The position numbers and the translations under genes are program-made. Of a DNA stretch of 64,000 nucleotides, positions 19,331 to 30,777 are shown piece by piece. This stretch comes from Cinclus cinclus (Eukaryota > Chordata > Aves > Passeriformes > Cinclidae), in the NCBI RefSeq assembly GCF_963662255.1, contig NC_085060.1:13983925-14047924 (forward strand). Direction: 5' to 3'. A model generated the notes under the pieces. That model made no database searches and was not told the DNA's origin. It saw nothing but the letters and a program-made list of their open reading frames with translations. Numbering within the stretch: position 1 is the first letter of the stretch; each line of letters begins with the position of its first letter.

Positions 19331-19636
19331 TTAAAAAGAGCTGGAGAGGGACTTGGGACAAGGGATGGAGTGACAGGACACAGGGAATGGCTTCCCACTG
19401 CCAGAGGGCAGGGATAGATGGGATATTGGGAAGGAATTCGTGGCTTTGAGGGTGGGGAGGGGCTGGGATGGAATTCCCAGAGCAGAACAGGCTGCCCCAT
19501 CCCAGGGCCAGGTTGGATGGGGCTTGGAGCAGCCTGGGCTAGTGGAAGGTTTCCCTGCCCTTGGCAGAGAGTGGGACTGGATGATTTTGAAGGTCCCTTC
19601 CAACCCAACCCATCCTAGGATTTTATAATTCTATGG
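19331..19636 (+). mobile_element. CR1 LINE 3'-end fragment, about 300 bp
   Basis: Among the longest plus-strand copies: GGGACTTGGGACAAGGGATG, AGTGACAGGACACAGGGAAT, GGGATATTGGGAAGGAATTC, CAGGTTGGATGGGGCTTGG, GGTCCCTTCCAACCCAACCC and TTTTATAATTCTATGG at the 3' end. Confidence 0.94.
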
Positions 19637-20298
19637 AACATGCACTTGAGAAGCCCCTTGGAGCATTCACCCTCTTCTTTGCTGGGTTTGCCAGTTCCAT
19701 CCCACCCCTGAGCAAGCGAACAAGTCCTGCAGGCAGGCAGAGCCTTCCCCGAGTCAGCCCCAATTCCCCACGTGATTGGTGAATGTATTTAACAATGCAG
19801 ATAATCATAAATACAGGGAGAATCTGAATTAGTTCCACCCAGAGCCCTGCAAACCCCTGGAATTAGGGAGTTAATGCCAGACTGGAGTGTGCCACTATTA
19901 TTTCCCAACTCTCCAAATCCTCCCTCTCTGATGGATGCACTCCAGGGAATCTCTGGAGTGTCTCTGCAAGACATTTCCGTAGTAATTTGACTGTGAGGGT
20001 TTTGCTTCTGTGCTCCCGAGCAACTGGAGCAGAATCAGCACTTCCCTTCATCCTGGGAATCTTTGATAGCAGAGCTGCTCCAGCCCTGCATGACCCTTGT
20101 GTTTTACAGTCCCCGAGGTGGAGATCCCACACCCTGTCACCCGAGGACATCACCAACAGAGGGACACTGGGATCTGTCACCGGAGTCCCTTCACATGCCG
20201 GGAATCCAATCTCCAAAGAATTAAAGCAAGGTACAGAGTGAGGCTGGGCCAGATCGGTGGCTGGGAGCTCATCCTGGCTTTTCTGTGAGCAGGAATAT
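19637..20298. other. Unique sequence with AT-rich island at 19780-19875
   Basis: The island includes GTGAATGTATTTAACAATGC and AGATAATCATAAATACAGG. A 179-codon minus frame (19863-20402) runs into a CR1 copy and is discounted. Confidence 0.35.
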
Positions 20299-20706
20299 GG
20301 AATCACAGAATCCCAGGATGGTTTGGGTGGGAAGGGATCTATAACACCTGTGCCACCCCTGCCATGGACAAGGACACCTCCCACTATCCCAGGTTGCTCC
20401 AAGCCCTGTCCAGCCTGGCCTTGGACACTTCCAGGGATCTAGGGGCAGCCACAGCTTCTCTGGGCACCCTGTGCCAGGCCCCCCCCCCCGCACCCTTATA
20501 GTCAGGAATTCCTTCCCAATATCCCACTTAACCCTGCTTTCTGCCAGTGGGAAGCCGTTCCCTGTGTCCTGTCACTCCACCCTCTGTCCACAGTCTCTCT
20601 TGGAGCTCCTTTAGACACTGGAAAGGGCTCTAAGTTCTCCCTGGATCCTTCTTGTCTCCAGCCTGAACATTCCTAGCTCTCCCATTTTACTTCCTCTCCA
20701 TGGGGT
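20299..20706 (-). mobile_element. CR1 LINE 3' fragment, about 400 bp, longest in the window
   Basis: In reverse orientation: GAATCACAGAATCCCAGGAT, CCACTATCCCAGGTTGCTCC, CCACAGCTTCTCTGGGCACC, TTCCTTCCCAATATCCCAC, GTTCCCTGTGTCCTGTCAC, and further 5' CR1 sequence (GAGCTCCTTTAGACACTGG, TGTCTCCAGCCTGAACA). An internal run of 11 C lies at 20479-20489. Confidence 0.93.
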
Positions 20707-23700
20707 GACCCAACAGGTCCATACTAGGTGGGCACTTCAGTGGTTCCCTACAGAGTACAGGTTTGGGGGTGGGACTGAAAACCCACCTCCACATTTCTCT
20801 GTTCTCCCTTTCCTAAGACAGAAACAAATTCATTCCATAGAGGAAGAAGCTGCGGGAAGACAATGAGGGAGCTCACAAATCCCACATTCCCTTGTGTGAG
20901 GACTGTGCTGGGAGCCCTGGTCTCCCTGGAGTCCTTTAAGGTTAATAAATTGGCTTTTCTCACAAAGGCAAGATTATCCTTTGGGATTTATCCCCACAGG
21001 GTTTTGCAGCAGCACAGCTACAGACAGGTTCAAAAAGGTGCTAGAAGTCTGTTCTGGGCTGGAAAATGTTCCAGCCTGGCTGTTCCCTCTGCCGAGAGAA
21101 CCTTGGATCAGAAGGTGAGGGAGCAAAGCTCATCCTGTCCTGCTGGACTCCACACCTGTGGATCTCCAAACTGGCTCTCAGGATGTGGCAGAACTGGGGG
21201 TGAGCAAAGGAAACACGTGGCCTGACCTAGCAACAGCATTTCCCTGCTTTTTTATCCTGGAAAAAGAAAAACCAAGGCATGACGTGTGGAATTGTCCCTC
21301 AGCACGTCTGAGCTGGATCCTGGCCACCCAGCAGGTGACAAAGAGAGACCACATCCTTTGGTGCAGCATTGTCTTTATTCCCCAGGGCTCCCAGCCCTGA
21401 ATACTGGGTGGAACTGGGACAGCGCAGCACAGCCCAATCCCGCCTGGCAGATCCAGCCTGGCAGGTGCAGGAGAAGCAGCAGCTTTGGTGCTATTTCAGT
21501 CTATGCAAGAGCTGCAAAATCCATGGAAAACAGAAATCCTTGACAGCCAGAAACAAACCTCTCCTTTCCCAAGCTGTTTGAAATCTGGGGTTGATGCCTG
21601 GGGTTGGTGCCATCACTCAGCCCTTTCCACACCCCTCGGACAGCTGGACCCTGGAGCAGCCCCGCTGTGCTGGGCATTCCCTGCCCATTCCAGGCACAGG
21701 CAGCAATGGCACTGAGGGGTTCTGAGTGGCACTGAATCCCAGGCTGTCGGAGCCAGTCTCCAAAGCTGTCAGGGAATCTGAGAAATCCAAGTGTAAAATC
21801 AGCAGGTTTTGTGGGACAGCGGGCACAGACTCTCCATATGTTCCCCACACACATCACCAGTCAGCTGGGAAATGCTCACAGCTCCCAGCCTCTCATTTTG
21901 CCATTTTTCCCAGTTGGATTTGTCAGGGAGATGTCTCTGCCAGCCCCAGACCTCAGGAAAGGTTCAGCTCCATGTGTCCCAGATGGACTTTCCTCCCGGA
22001 TGGGCTTTGATCAAGGAAAGGAAGCAGCGGGGGGGTGGCTATTGCCTCAAAATGTGACTGTGGAAGTGTTTGGAAGTGTTTGTCCGGGTGGGCTCCCAGG
22101 AGCTGCACTCCTGCCTCCCTCCTCCCACAGGTTTCTGCCCTGGGGGACACACCAGGGACCAGCTGCACCCCAAAAGTTCTGCAGCAGCACAGCTCGAGTC
22201 CTGGCTTCACTCCAGGAGGGAGAGCACAGTCTATTCCCAAGCCCCCTGATTGAATCCCCAGCATCACTTTCTGGGTTTTCCAAAAAAACCCTGGGTTTTC
22301 CACCAGATGTGGGGTGCAGGGATCCACTGCGGTTTGGGGTGCAGGAGGATGAGGGGTACTGAGGTACTGAGTCTGGTGGAGGCAGGACTCAAGAGCCAGC
22401 CACACTTCCAGCACTTCTGGGAAGTACAGATTCCAAGTAAGTCCTTTTTAGGTTTATTTCCCTCTCATCCCTGCGAGGGAGGAAGGACAATGAAAGGATG
22501 ATAGGCAGGAGTTTGCCAGAAAAAAAAAAGACATTAAAAACACAGATTTTCTCCAGTGTTCCTCTGTTCAGGGGGAGCTGAACCAACGTGACTCTTCTTC
22601 ACTCTGCTCATCCTTCCATCAGAAACTGGAGAGGATGGAAATGTTCAGTCCAGTGTTTTTACCTCCAGAATTCCTCATCTGTGTTACCAACCTGGCTTTC
22701 TCTGTGGGATCTGAATTAAAAGTGTCCAGGAAAACCCTGTTAATCAAAAATCAAAAGCTGGAGGGAAAGTTCATCCTTCACTGCTGAACCCACCCGGAGG
22801 CAGCTCTGCTGGTACCTGGTGGGTGAAAAAGCCAAAAGGGATGGGAAAATATACGGGGATCTAAACCTCGGCACTTGGATTCAGAGCAATTCCTGCAATC
22901 TGGGAGGAGCTCCTGGAGGAGATGCTTGGACTTGTTGGCTGAACCAAGGGCATGGTATGAAGAGCAGCAGAGCCAGGGAGTTGAGCCCAGCTTTACAAGG
23001 GAGAATTAATTCCTGGAGCACCACAAAGTTTGGTTTAAAATTCTGAGGAGCCTGAGTGAAGGCTGGAACTGGTTATTTATCAATCCCCTCCAAGGAGAGC
23101 CCTGCCAGTCATGTCCTGGCAGTGAGGACACCAGCGAGGGACCATGTGGTGTGAGGGTAGCCCGGGTTGGCACCCTGACTGCTCCACAAGGGAGCCATCC
23201 CTCGTCCTGGAAGGAGGCCCAGGGAGCTTTGGGATGCAGCCACCCCTCTCCATGGATCCAGGCTGGCTGCTGGCAGGGGCTCTGCTGGGCTGGGCAGCGC
23301 TGGCACTGCCAGCACGAAGCTGGCACCTGCCGAAGGCCGGGGGGAGCCGGCGCCTTTGAAATGGAATGAACGGAAAATCAGCCGGAACCTGGAGTCTCCA
23401 CAGGGGAATGTGGCCAGGAAAACAACAACAAAACCAAGGGAGAGATGAGAGTGAAAAAGGCTTCAACAGCTTAATTTGCCGTTGTGACACCGCTCCGTGT
23501 TTCAGGGAAGCAGGAGCAGAGTGGAGCCTCTGGCTCTGCTGTGCAGGTCGAGGAAAATTTCAGGGCATATCTCAGAGGGAGAAAAACAATTTAAGGGATG
23601 AAATAACTCAAAACAGTGAGATGGAGAAAATAAAATCCTGAGAGTGATCCCAAGGGCTTCGGGTTTATTGGGCTGATAACCGCCCCAAATTTCTCCAGTC

Positions 23701-23760
23701 TTTTTGAGGGATGTGGCAGCCCTCAAAAGCCCACACACCCAGTGCCGAGGGCGTGTGGCC
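20707..23760. other. 3 kb of unique noncoding sequence, no gene recognised
   Basis: No repeat family recognised. A 10-bp direct duplication of TGGAAGTGTT occurs near 22061-22082. The longest frame is 183 codons (21811-22362 plus), without domains. Confidence 0.35.
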
Positions 23761-23923
23761 TGTGCCATGTGTCCCGTGCCATGCCACGTGTCCCATGCCA
23801 GGTGTCCCATGCCATGATGTGTGCCATGCTGAGGGTGAGTGTCCCATGCCATGCCATGCCATGCCACGTATCATGTGCCAAGTTTGTGTATCCTGTGCCG
23901 TGTGTCCTGTGCTGTGCCATGAC
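23761..23923. repeat. Degenerate CCATG-rich minisatellite
   Basis: Irregular repetition of TGTGCCATGTGTCCC and CCCATGCCATG units, with a run CCATGCCATGCCATGCCATG near 23845. The translations (His-Gly-Met-Ala-Trp on minus, Cys-His-Ala-Met on plus) are repeat artefacts. Confidence 0.85.
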
Positions 23924-24484
23924 CTTGTGCTTCTTCCCATCTCCCACCCCCAAGCAGGTTCAGCTCCGCTCCATCCCCACTCCATGCCTACCTCAGAGTC
24001 CCAGGCAGCTGGACAGAGCTGGGAAAATGGGCAGGAGGCAGGAAATCCCCAGCACAGCACTGGCCACAGGTGACACATGTGCCCCAAAGGTGATCACAAT
24101 TTCTCACCTACAGCTGCCAGCGCTGTCGAGTTCCCCCACTCCCGTCTCCACTGCCACACTCCAGCTCATTAATTTCCATCCAGAGGCTCTGGAGGGACCT
24201 GAGGAACTTGGGAATGATTTTTCTTCCCGGTTTTCAAGCCTGAGCTCGTGTGAGAAGAACCACGTGCAGGCCCCAGTACCCCCATGCTGACCCCACTGCC
24301 TTGGGCCTTGATTCCCAAAGAATGTTCCCAATTTGTCACTGGCCCCTGTCATCCTCCAGCCGGGATCCATTTGAGGGGACGGGAAGCAGAGCCAAAACAA
24401 GCACAGTGCATGGGATCTACCCCGGGAATGCCAGAGCTGCCCCCCAGCCCTGTGCCGAGCTCATCTGTCCTGCCTGACAGGGCA
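23924..24484. other. Unique noncoding sequence
   Basis: No gene or repeat recognised. Confidence 0.3.
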
Positions 24485-24665
24485 GCTCCAAGGCAGCCTT
24501 GGGAGACAAATATCCGGGGAAATAACCCCCAAAATTAACTCTTCCATGTTGCCACCTCCAGAATTAATGAGATCACATCTTCAGCTCTAATTGGGCAAAC
24601 GGAAAAGCTCTTTTCCACAGGGAGCTGGGCTCTGCTAAGGAGCCATTAATCAGTGGGAGCAGGAT
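24485..24665. other. AT-rich island, candidate conserved noncoding element
   Basis: GACAAATATCCGGGGAAATA, CCAAAATTAACTCTTCC, AGAATTAATGAGATCAC, GCTCTAATTGGGCAAACGG and GCCATTAATCAGTGGG. Evenly spaced TAAT cores over 180 bp. Confidence 0.42.
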
Positions 24666-25916
24666 GTGCCGGAGCCGTGCGGGTCCCACCAGAACATGTC
24701 CTGGTGCCCTGGAATAGGAAACCCCACAACCCCATAGAGACATAGCCTCATCCAGGGCAAGCAGGAGGAGATGGAACCCCAGATTGGGACAGGCCCTGGA
24801 GACCCCTGGGAAGGGGCTGGGATGGGAGGAGCAGGGAGGTGCTGGTGCCATAGGCTGAGCCCTCCTCACAGGGATTCCGGGGATAATCCCCTCCCTGCCC
24901 CATTTCTTAGTCTAAGATGGGGATGGATTTGCATCCCATGACTGGCATCACTGGTAAATTTTTATTTGCATTTTGTCAAGAGGAAGTTTTGGAGAGCCCA
25001 TGGAAGGTCTGGAATGCTGCTGGGCCACCCGAATCTGTCATTCTTGTCCTCTGTCCCATCACCTGGCAATTGTGGGCACTTTGGGAGCTTTGTGCCCATC
25101 ACTCCACCATCCCACCATCCCACAATCCCACCATCCCATTTGCCCTCCCCTCCCACACCACCATGTGCCTTCCACCTCCATCACCCTTCCACCCACCAGC
25201 CCATCCCAGACTCCCCCAGACCCAATCCCATCCTCACCAAGGCCCCTCCAGTCCTCTCCCTCCCCTGGGCCAGGAGCATTAATTGGATCCTGCCATCCCA
25301 TCTGGAGCTGATCAGCTCCAGCTGCCCTTGGATGTCACTGATGGAAACTCCAATGTTTGATTTCCAGGGCCTTCTGTCACTTCCCACCAGGAGAAGTGAT
25401 AAGCAGGGAATGACCCCCTGTCACCCCACAGGAGCAGCTCTCCCAGGACATCTGGGATGCTCAGGGATTCCCATATGGACCTTGCAAGCCCTTTTCACTG
25501 GGGCATTAATCCGGCTCCTAAAGCCTTTGGGAGGTGCAGCGTCACAATTTTGAACTCCAGTGCCCCTCATGCTGCCTCCTCCCCCAGTCTGGGATTCATC
25601 CTCACTATTTTGGGTGCACACACAGCCCTGAAGGAACCTGAAGGATCACGGAAATTCAAAGGCACTATTCTGGGAGTCAAACATAAATTCTGCTTTTATT
25701 AAGCAGCATAAATGTCAGGGGTGAAACACAGCAGAGGAGGATGGAGAGAAGAGGAGGATTTCATGGATTTCATTGCAGCTTCCCTTTCCTTTTGCTCCTG
25801 CTTCCAGCTCTGGGTCCTTGCAGTTGTTTATTTAAAGTCCAGAAGGGAGAGCTCAGCTTTTGCCTCCTTTCCACAGGGATTTTCTGCACCATTGCCATGA
25901 AGTACAGAAGAGAATA
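24666..25916. other. Unique noncoding sequence, no gene recognised
   Basis: Contains the CCCAC/CCAT microsatellite listed separately. A 195-codon plus frame (24966-25553) passes through that microsatellite and has no domain. Confidence 0.3.
25098..25139. repeat. (CCCACCAT)n-like microsatellite
   Basis: CACTCCACCATCCCACCATC followed by CCACAATCCCACCATCCCA: four to five imperfect units of about 10 bp. Confidence 0.85.
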
Positions 25917-26061
25917 ATGGAGTCATGGAATCCCAGGATGGTTTGGGTGGGAAGCCACCTTCAAGACCATCTCATTCCCCTGCCATGGGCAGGGACACCT
26001 CGCCCTATTCCAGGTTGTTCCAAGCCTCACCCAACCTGGCCTTGGACACCTCCAACGTATC
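25917..26061 (-). mobile_element. CR1 LINE 3'-end fragment
   Basis: Reverse orientation: GGAGTCATGGAATCCCAGGA, TGGTTTGGGTGGGAAGCCA, CCATGGGCAGGGACACCTC, CTGGCCTTGGACACCTCCA. Confidence 0.93.
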
Positions 26062-27687
26062 CAGTGCCAGTTTGTCTGGAGGCTGAAAGCCTTGGTCACT
26101 TTTCAGGATGGACTGGCAGGGCCTTGGACCTCAATCCAAGAGGATTCCCTGCAGCTCCTGCCTGCTTCACTGGATCTAGAACATTGCCTGGCAGACAGGA
26201 GGCCTTGGCACTGGTAAAGTGCCAGGGTAAAGGCTGTGTCACCAGGTAAAGGCTGTGGTGACAGAATCTCTCCTGGCTTCCAGGAATTCCCAGCCAGGAG
26301 GGAATGATGACAGGGGCAGCAGGATGACCCTGTGGGGATGGAGATCAGACTCCATCCTCGGCATCCCGTGCCTGGGGCTCCAGGGAAGAGCCAGGCTCTG
26401 GTTCAAAGGCCAACCCCCCCCAGGTGAGCTGGGACATTTCCCTTAACGTGACGAGACAGCCCCACATTTGTGTCACATTCCCGCCTGCTTTAATTGCTCC
26501 AGCACGGCTGCTTTTCCATGCAGCCTGGAGCCAGCGCAGGCCTCGGACATTCTCCCAGGAATGACGTGCCTGGACAGGACACCCTGCAGCTCCCAGCACT
26601 CCCATGGCTCCATCCATGCCCCTCTGGAGCACAGGGATGTCCATACACAGTGATGAAAGCAGCGGAGCCGCTGGAGCATTGGTGTTACCTCATTTGCCAA
26701 GGCACAAATCTGGGATAATGGGAGTTCCTGGACAATGTTTTCCCTCCTTCTAGGTTTAATTCTTCTTGTTGGAGATGTTTTATTCTCACATGGCAGCAGC
26801 ATCGGTGGCAGGGAAATGCCTGAACAAAGAGGCTCTTCTTCTCACTCCCTGTTATCTGTGAGTCTCAGGAATGTGACTGGATTGGAGGCTGCACAGGCAG
26901 GACCAGGAGAGGAGGCTGGGGCCCTGGGAATCACTGAATGCCTCAGGTGAAGAGTTTGTGGAGTGGGCTCAGAAGCTGGAGGAGCACTCAGGACACATTA
27001 AACCAATGACATCCTGCTCAGCCAAGTTGCTCCAGTGTTTGGAGCTCCTTTCAAAAGGGATTTTTCTCCTCCTGTCTTCAGGAGAAATGAGTTTATCCAG
27101 GCACCAAGGTTGTTGATCCCTGTGGTGACCAGGGGTTGATTCTGGGGTTGTCACTGGGGCAGCAACACTTTCCACTGGATCAATTTGATCCAAGTCTTGT
27201 CGAGCATGTCCTTCAGCATTCCCAGAATGGCAGCTCTGGCTCCAATCCTTGTCACAGCTCGTGTCCCCCAAGTCCAGATACGGCACTGCCATGAGGCACC
27301 AGCCAAAAACCTTTGAAGCTTGTACTTGTGGGAAGCTTTTCCCTCAAAATCCCTCCTCAGGAAACGCTGTATAAACCCAAAACCCAGCTCCACACCAGAG
27401 CTGTGCTTTAGGGAATCTTGGTGGAAGAGGTTGAGAGGGTGTGTGCTGCAGGGGCACCTGCCTGGCAGGGAATCACCACTCTGAGTGGCTCCTCCTGCTG
27501 AATATGAGCAAAATTATTTTCAGGAGAGGGTGGATCCAACCCCAAAATAAAACCAATGGTAAATGAATTGTTTTGCCCTCTAGTCTTATATCTAAGCCAT
27601 CCATGTTGAGGATCCCAAGTGGTTGGTGAGTTCTGTGATGTCAGGAATTCACGGAGGGGATGGATGGGCTGAGCAGGCACAGGTGCC
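26062..27687. other. Unique noncoding sequence, weak minus-strand coding-like texture at 26969-27700
   Basis: A 19-bp direct duplication (AGGTAAAGGCTGTG type) sits at about 26225-26262. Between 26969 and 27700 three minus-strand frames (107, 80 and 96 codons) lie end to end in different phases. Each has mixed, non-repetitive composition. I recognise no family, and frame shifts and a stop separate them. A decayed retroelement interior or chance are both possible. Confidence 0.3.
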
Positions 27688-27784
27688 TCAAAAAGCATCC
27701 CATTCCATGGGCAGGGACACCTCCCACTACCCCAGGTTGCCCCAAGCCCTGTCCAACCTGCCCTTGGCCAGGTCCAGGAATGAG
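27688..27784 (-). mobile_element. CR1 LINE 3' fragment, short
   Basis: Reverse orientation: CATTCCATGGGCAGGGACAC, CCCACTACCCCAGGTTGCC, CCAAGCCCTGTCCAACCTG. Confidence 0.88.
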
Positions 27785-28104
27785 GAGTCCCCAGCCAAGG
27801 ATCAAAGCAAGGTCCTAAGGGAAGAAAAGGCTCCTTTGTGTGTCTGAATTCCCCCTCTCCTCCCTATCCCCCATTTCCCTGTGTCACCCTTGGAGACCCT
27901 CCTCCAGTTATCCTGGTGATTCCAAAAACGCTGATCCCATGCATCCCAGCTGGTGTCCCCTGGTGACAGGGAACACAGCACTGCCCTCCCAGCCCAGCTG
28001 CAAAAACTCCAGCCTGACAAACATGTGCAGAAAGCATTTTGGACCAGGATCCCTATCCAGGACCATGGCAGACAGAGGAGGGGGAATGGAAGGCCCTCTT
28101 GGCT
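27785..28104. other. Unique noncoding sequence
   Basis: No feature recognised. Confidence 0.3.
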
Positions 28105-28375
28105 GGAGATAAGGAGCCACAGGAAGCCTGCAAGCACAAAAAGCTGAGAGCCCCCGAAATTCCCGAGGGGAGAGCAGCGCCACAAAATAATTGCTGAAAG
28201 AATGCAGCTTGATTGCAGCCAGCAGGGAGAGCCTCCAGTCCCGCCTGGAATGAAAGCCCGGGGTGATGCCTCCAGGGGAAGAGGAGTTATCAGCCTGGGA
28301 GCAGTGATTTATTCCTTGAAGGGGATTAAGAGTCCAAAAGTTAATGGACCTAATGGAAAACAGAATAGCTGAGGG
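28105..28375. other. Candidate conserved noncoding element
   Basis: CACAAAATAATTGCTGAAAG, ATGCAGCTTGATTGCAGCC, CAGTGATTTATTCCTTG, AAAAGTTAATGGACCTAATG. The texture is AT-rich and lineage-restricted-looking with spaced TAAT words, and it directly precedes a CR1 insertion. Confidence 0.42.
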
Positions 28376-28616
28376 ATCCAGAAAGGGGGATGTGGGCGGG
28401 AGAGGGGCACATGGAGCTTGGCTGCAGTTCCAGGGAGCACCCAAAGGTCCTCAGCACCCACCCAGCACTTTCTGCACCCTCTTTCTGCACCCTCTGAGCT
28501 GGGATAGGCAGCAAGCAGTCCTGCAGGGATGCAGCCAGGTGAGAAACATCTGGAGTCAGGAGCTGTGGGTCTGGGCACTCACTGGAATCAGCACAGATTG
28601 GCTGCTGGGCAGCTTT

Positions 28617-28776
28617 CATGGAAACATGGAATTTGAGTGGAAGGGACCTTTCAAGGCCATCCAGACCAACCCCTGCCATGGGCAGGGACACCTTCCACTA
28701 TCCCAAACCCCATCCAAGCTGGCCTTGGACACTTCCAGGGATGAGGCAGCCACAGCTTCTCTGGGAAACTTTTGGG
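28617..28776 (-). mobile_element. CR1 LINE 3'-end fragment
   Basis: Reverse orientation: GTGGAAGGGACCTTTCAAGG, CCTGCCATGGGCAGGGACAC, CTTCCACTATCCCAAACCCC, GCCTTGGACACTTCCAGGG, CAGCCACAGCTTCTCTGGG. Confidence 0.94.
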
Positions 28777-30159
28777 AGAGAAGCTGTGGATGCCCCAACT
28801 CTCTGCTCTGCTCCTTCACCTCTCCACGGACTGGCAGCAAAGCCCAAACCCTGTGCCAACCCATCCCACTGGAGCTGGGGAGTGCTGCCAGCCATTTGGC
28901 CAACATTCCCGTGCTGCTCATCCATCCCTCCTCCATTCACCCCTGCTCTCCTGCCAGGTGCCTCGCCAGGGAGGGAGGGGATCCTGTCACCCGCTAACTA
29001 AAATCCTGTACAAATCACATTCCAATAAAAGGCCCTGGCCATTTTTAGTGTTTATTGAAGTGGTTTCTCTTTAGCTCTTTTTCTTTCAGGCTTGTTGAGA
29101 ATTTTGGAGCACAGCTGCCAAAACTGAAATGTTTGACCAGTCCCAGTGATGCTTCTGTTGGCCTCTTTCCCTTCCTTTCTCTCTCCCTACTTTCCAAAGG
29201 CTCTGGCTCAGGCTGTGCTGTCTCCATGTCACCTCAGCTCATTCTTCCTCTGCATCCTCTGCATCTCTCTGGCTCCTCTTGGCTCCTTGGCTGGCCCTGG
29301 CGCAGCCCCTGAGCATTACCTGCTTGCTCAAGTTCTTCTGGATGTGTGGATTTTCCCCTTTGGATGCTTTCTCTACACAAACCCATTTGTCCTGAAGGCA
29401 TCTTCCTCAAAACTCCTCACACAAAGCACTATTGCTTCTTCCTGCCCAGCTCCCGGGTTCTCCTGTTCCTCCAGTGGGGTGGAACAGGGACTGGGAACCC
29501 TTTGCCAACCCAAGGTGAAGGAGAGGATGTCCCACACTTGGGTACAGCGCCTGAGAAAGGAGCAGAGGGGATCGAGCAGCCGGGTTTTCCACTGGGAATG
29601 GTGGGACAGGTGTTCCAAACCTGAGTTCCTCAGAGGAAAATGAGCAAGGACGGCCAGGGAAGGAAGGAATTGTGGAGAAAAAGTTGTTTCCCACTTCCTG
29701 GGAAATATAGAATCCCAAATCCAAGGCATGGTCACCTGGCTGGGACCTCAAATGAGGCAGTGCTAACAGGATCCAGAGTCCCCTTCTCCTGCCTCTTCCA
29801 GCACATTCCCACTGATCCCTGGGCTTTCCTGGATAGCCCGGTTGCTGTCCTACTCTCCACTTCCCATCAGGGCATTCCAGACCATGCTGGATCCATGTCC
29901 TTTTGCCCGTTTTACAGAAGACAAAACTGAGGCTGGACTAAAAAATTGCACCCGGATCCTTTTCCCTGATCTCCATCTCCACCCCTGCCCGCGGTCACCT
30001 GTGAATTCCCCCCATCCATCCCGGTCTGTCCTTGTCCCTGTGCCACACGGATCCTCACAGGGATGCAGGAGGACACTGGATCCCACCACGCCCAGCCCGG
30101 CTCCTTGCCACTTCATTGTCAGCGTGTGCTGGATCCACACCCCGTCTGCTCCGCCGGAA
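28777..30159. other. Unique noncoding sequence, no gene recognised
   Basis: No repeat recognised. Open frames to 165 codons overlap on both strands without domains. Confidence 0.3.
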
Positions 30160-30245
30160 TTCACGCCGGGAGCCGGGACTGTTGCCGTGTTTAATCCGCT
30201 AATGGCATTAATTCCCGATTAAATTAACCAGTGCAAATATGCTGC
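30160..30245. other. Short AT-rich island, candidate conserved noncoding element
   Basis: TTTAATCCGCTAATGGCATT then AATTCCCGATTAAATTAACC and GTGCAAATATGC. TAATCC (bicoid/OTX-like) and an ATTTGCAT-like octamer resemblance (GCAAATATGC) are present. Function is inferred. Confidence 0.4.
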
Positions 30246-30332
30246 TGGTTTGGTTGGGTAGGAAGGGGTTGTGCCTCTCCCTCCCCCACCCTTTTATGCT
30301 GGAAAAGACACTGGAGCATTTGTTAGGGGAGA

Positions 30333-30350
30333 GGGGGGGGGGGGGGGGGG
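30333..30350 (+). repeat. Poly-G run (18 G)
   Basis: Eighteen consecutive G preceded by GGGGAGA. Such runs can form four-stranded structures and are hard to sequence, so the length may be uncertain. Confidence 0.85.
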
Positions 30351-30554
30351 AATCCCACAAAGAATTGCAGCATTTATGTAGATATAGAAAAAAAAATAAT
30401 AAATGGCAGATTATTTTTCAAGAAAAAGCCAAAGAAAACTCGCCTTTTTCTTGCAAACAAGCTGCCTTCCCTCTGGGAAGCTGCTTCCATCGCTCAGCCC
30501 CAGCCTGCTGGGAAGACAAAAGGCTCTCTCGGCGGGGCAGCGGCCGGGAACGCC

Positions 30555-30648
30555 GGGAGAGGGCTGGGAGAGGGCCGGGAGAGGGCCGGGAGAGGGCCGG
30601 GACAACGCCGGGACAACGCCGGGACAACGCCGGGACAACGCCGGGAGC
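30555..30648 (+). repeat. 11-bp GC-rich minisatellite with two unit types in phase
   Basis: Four units of GGGAGAGGGCC type (start positions 30555, 30566, 30577, 30588) are followed in perfect register by four units of GGGACAACGCC type (starting 30599, gacaac cores at 30601, 30612, 30623, 30634). The 11-bp period holds across the switch. The first half can form G-quadruplexes on the plus strand. Open frames in all minus-strand phases (Pro-Gly-Pro-Ser-Arg rich) are artefacts. Confidence 0.92.
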
Positions 30649-30742
30649 GCGGCGAGGCTGCTCGGCAGCAGCCCCCGGTGCTGCCCGAGCCCAGCTCACA
30701 TTTCAAAGCTCTTGTTTTTCCATTGAATGTCCTCTCCCCCCT

Positions 30743-30744
<2 letters not shown>

Positions 30745-30774
<30 letters not shown>
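30745..30774. repeat. Homopolymer of 30 T
   Basis: Uninterrupted T run following CCCCCCTCC. On the minus strand this is a 30-A run, which could mark the tail of a processed retrocopy, but the adjoining sequence shows no recognisable gene. Confidence 0.9.

Positions 30775-30775
<1 letters not shown>

Positions 30776-30777
<2 letters not shown>

Noticed and set aside
23502..24290. Met/His/Cys-rich frames suggesting a metal-binding protein
   Set aside because: They follow the CCATG minisatellite at 23761-23923.
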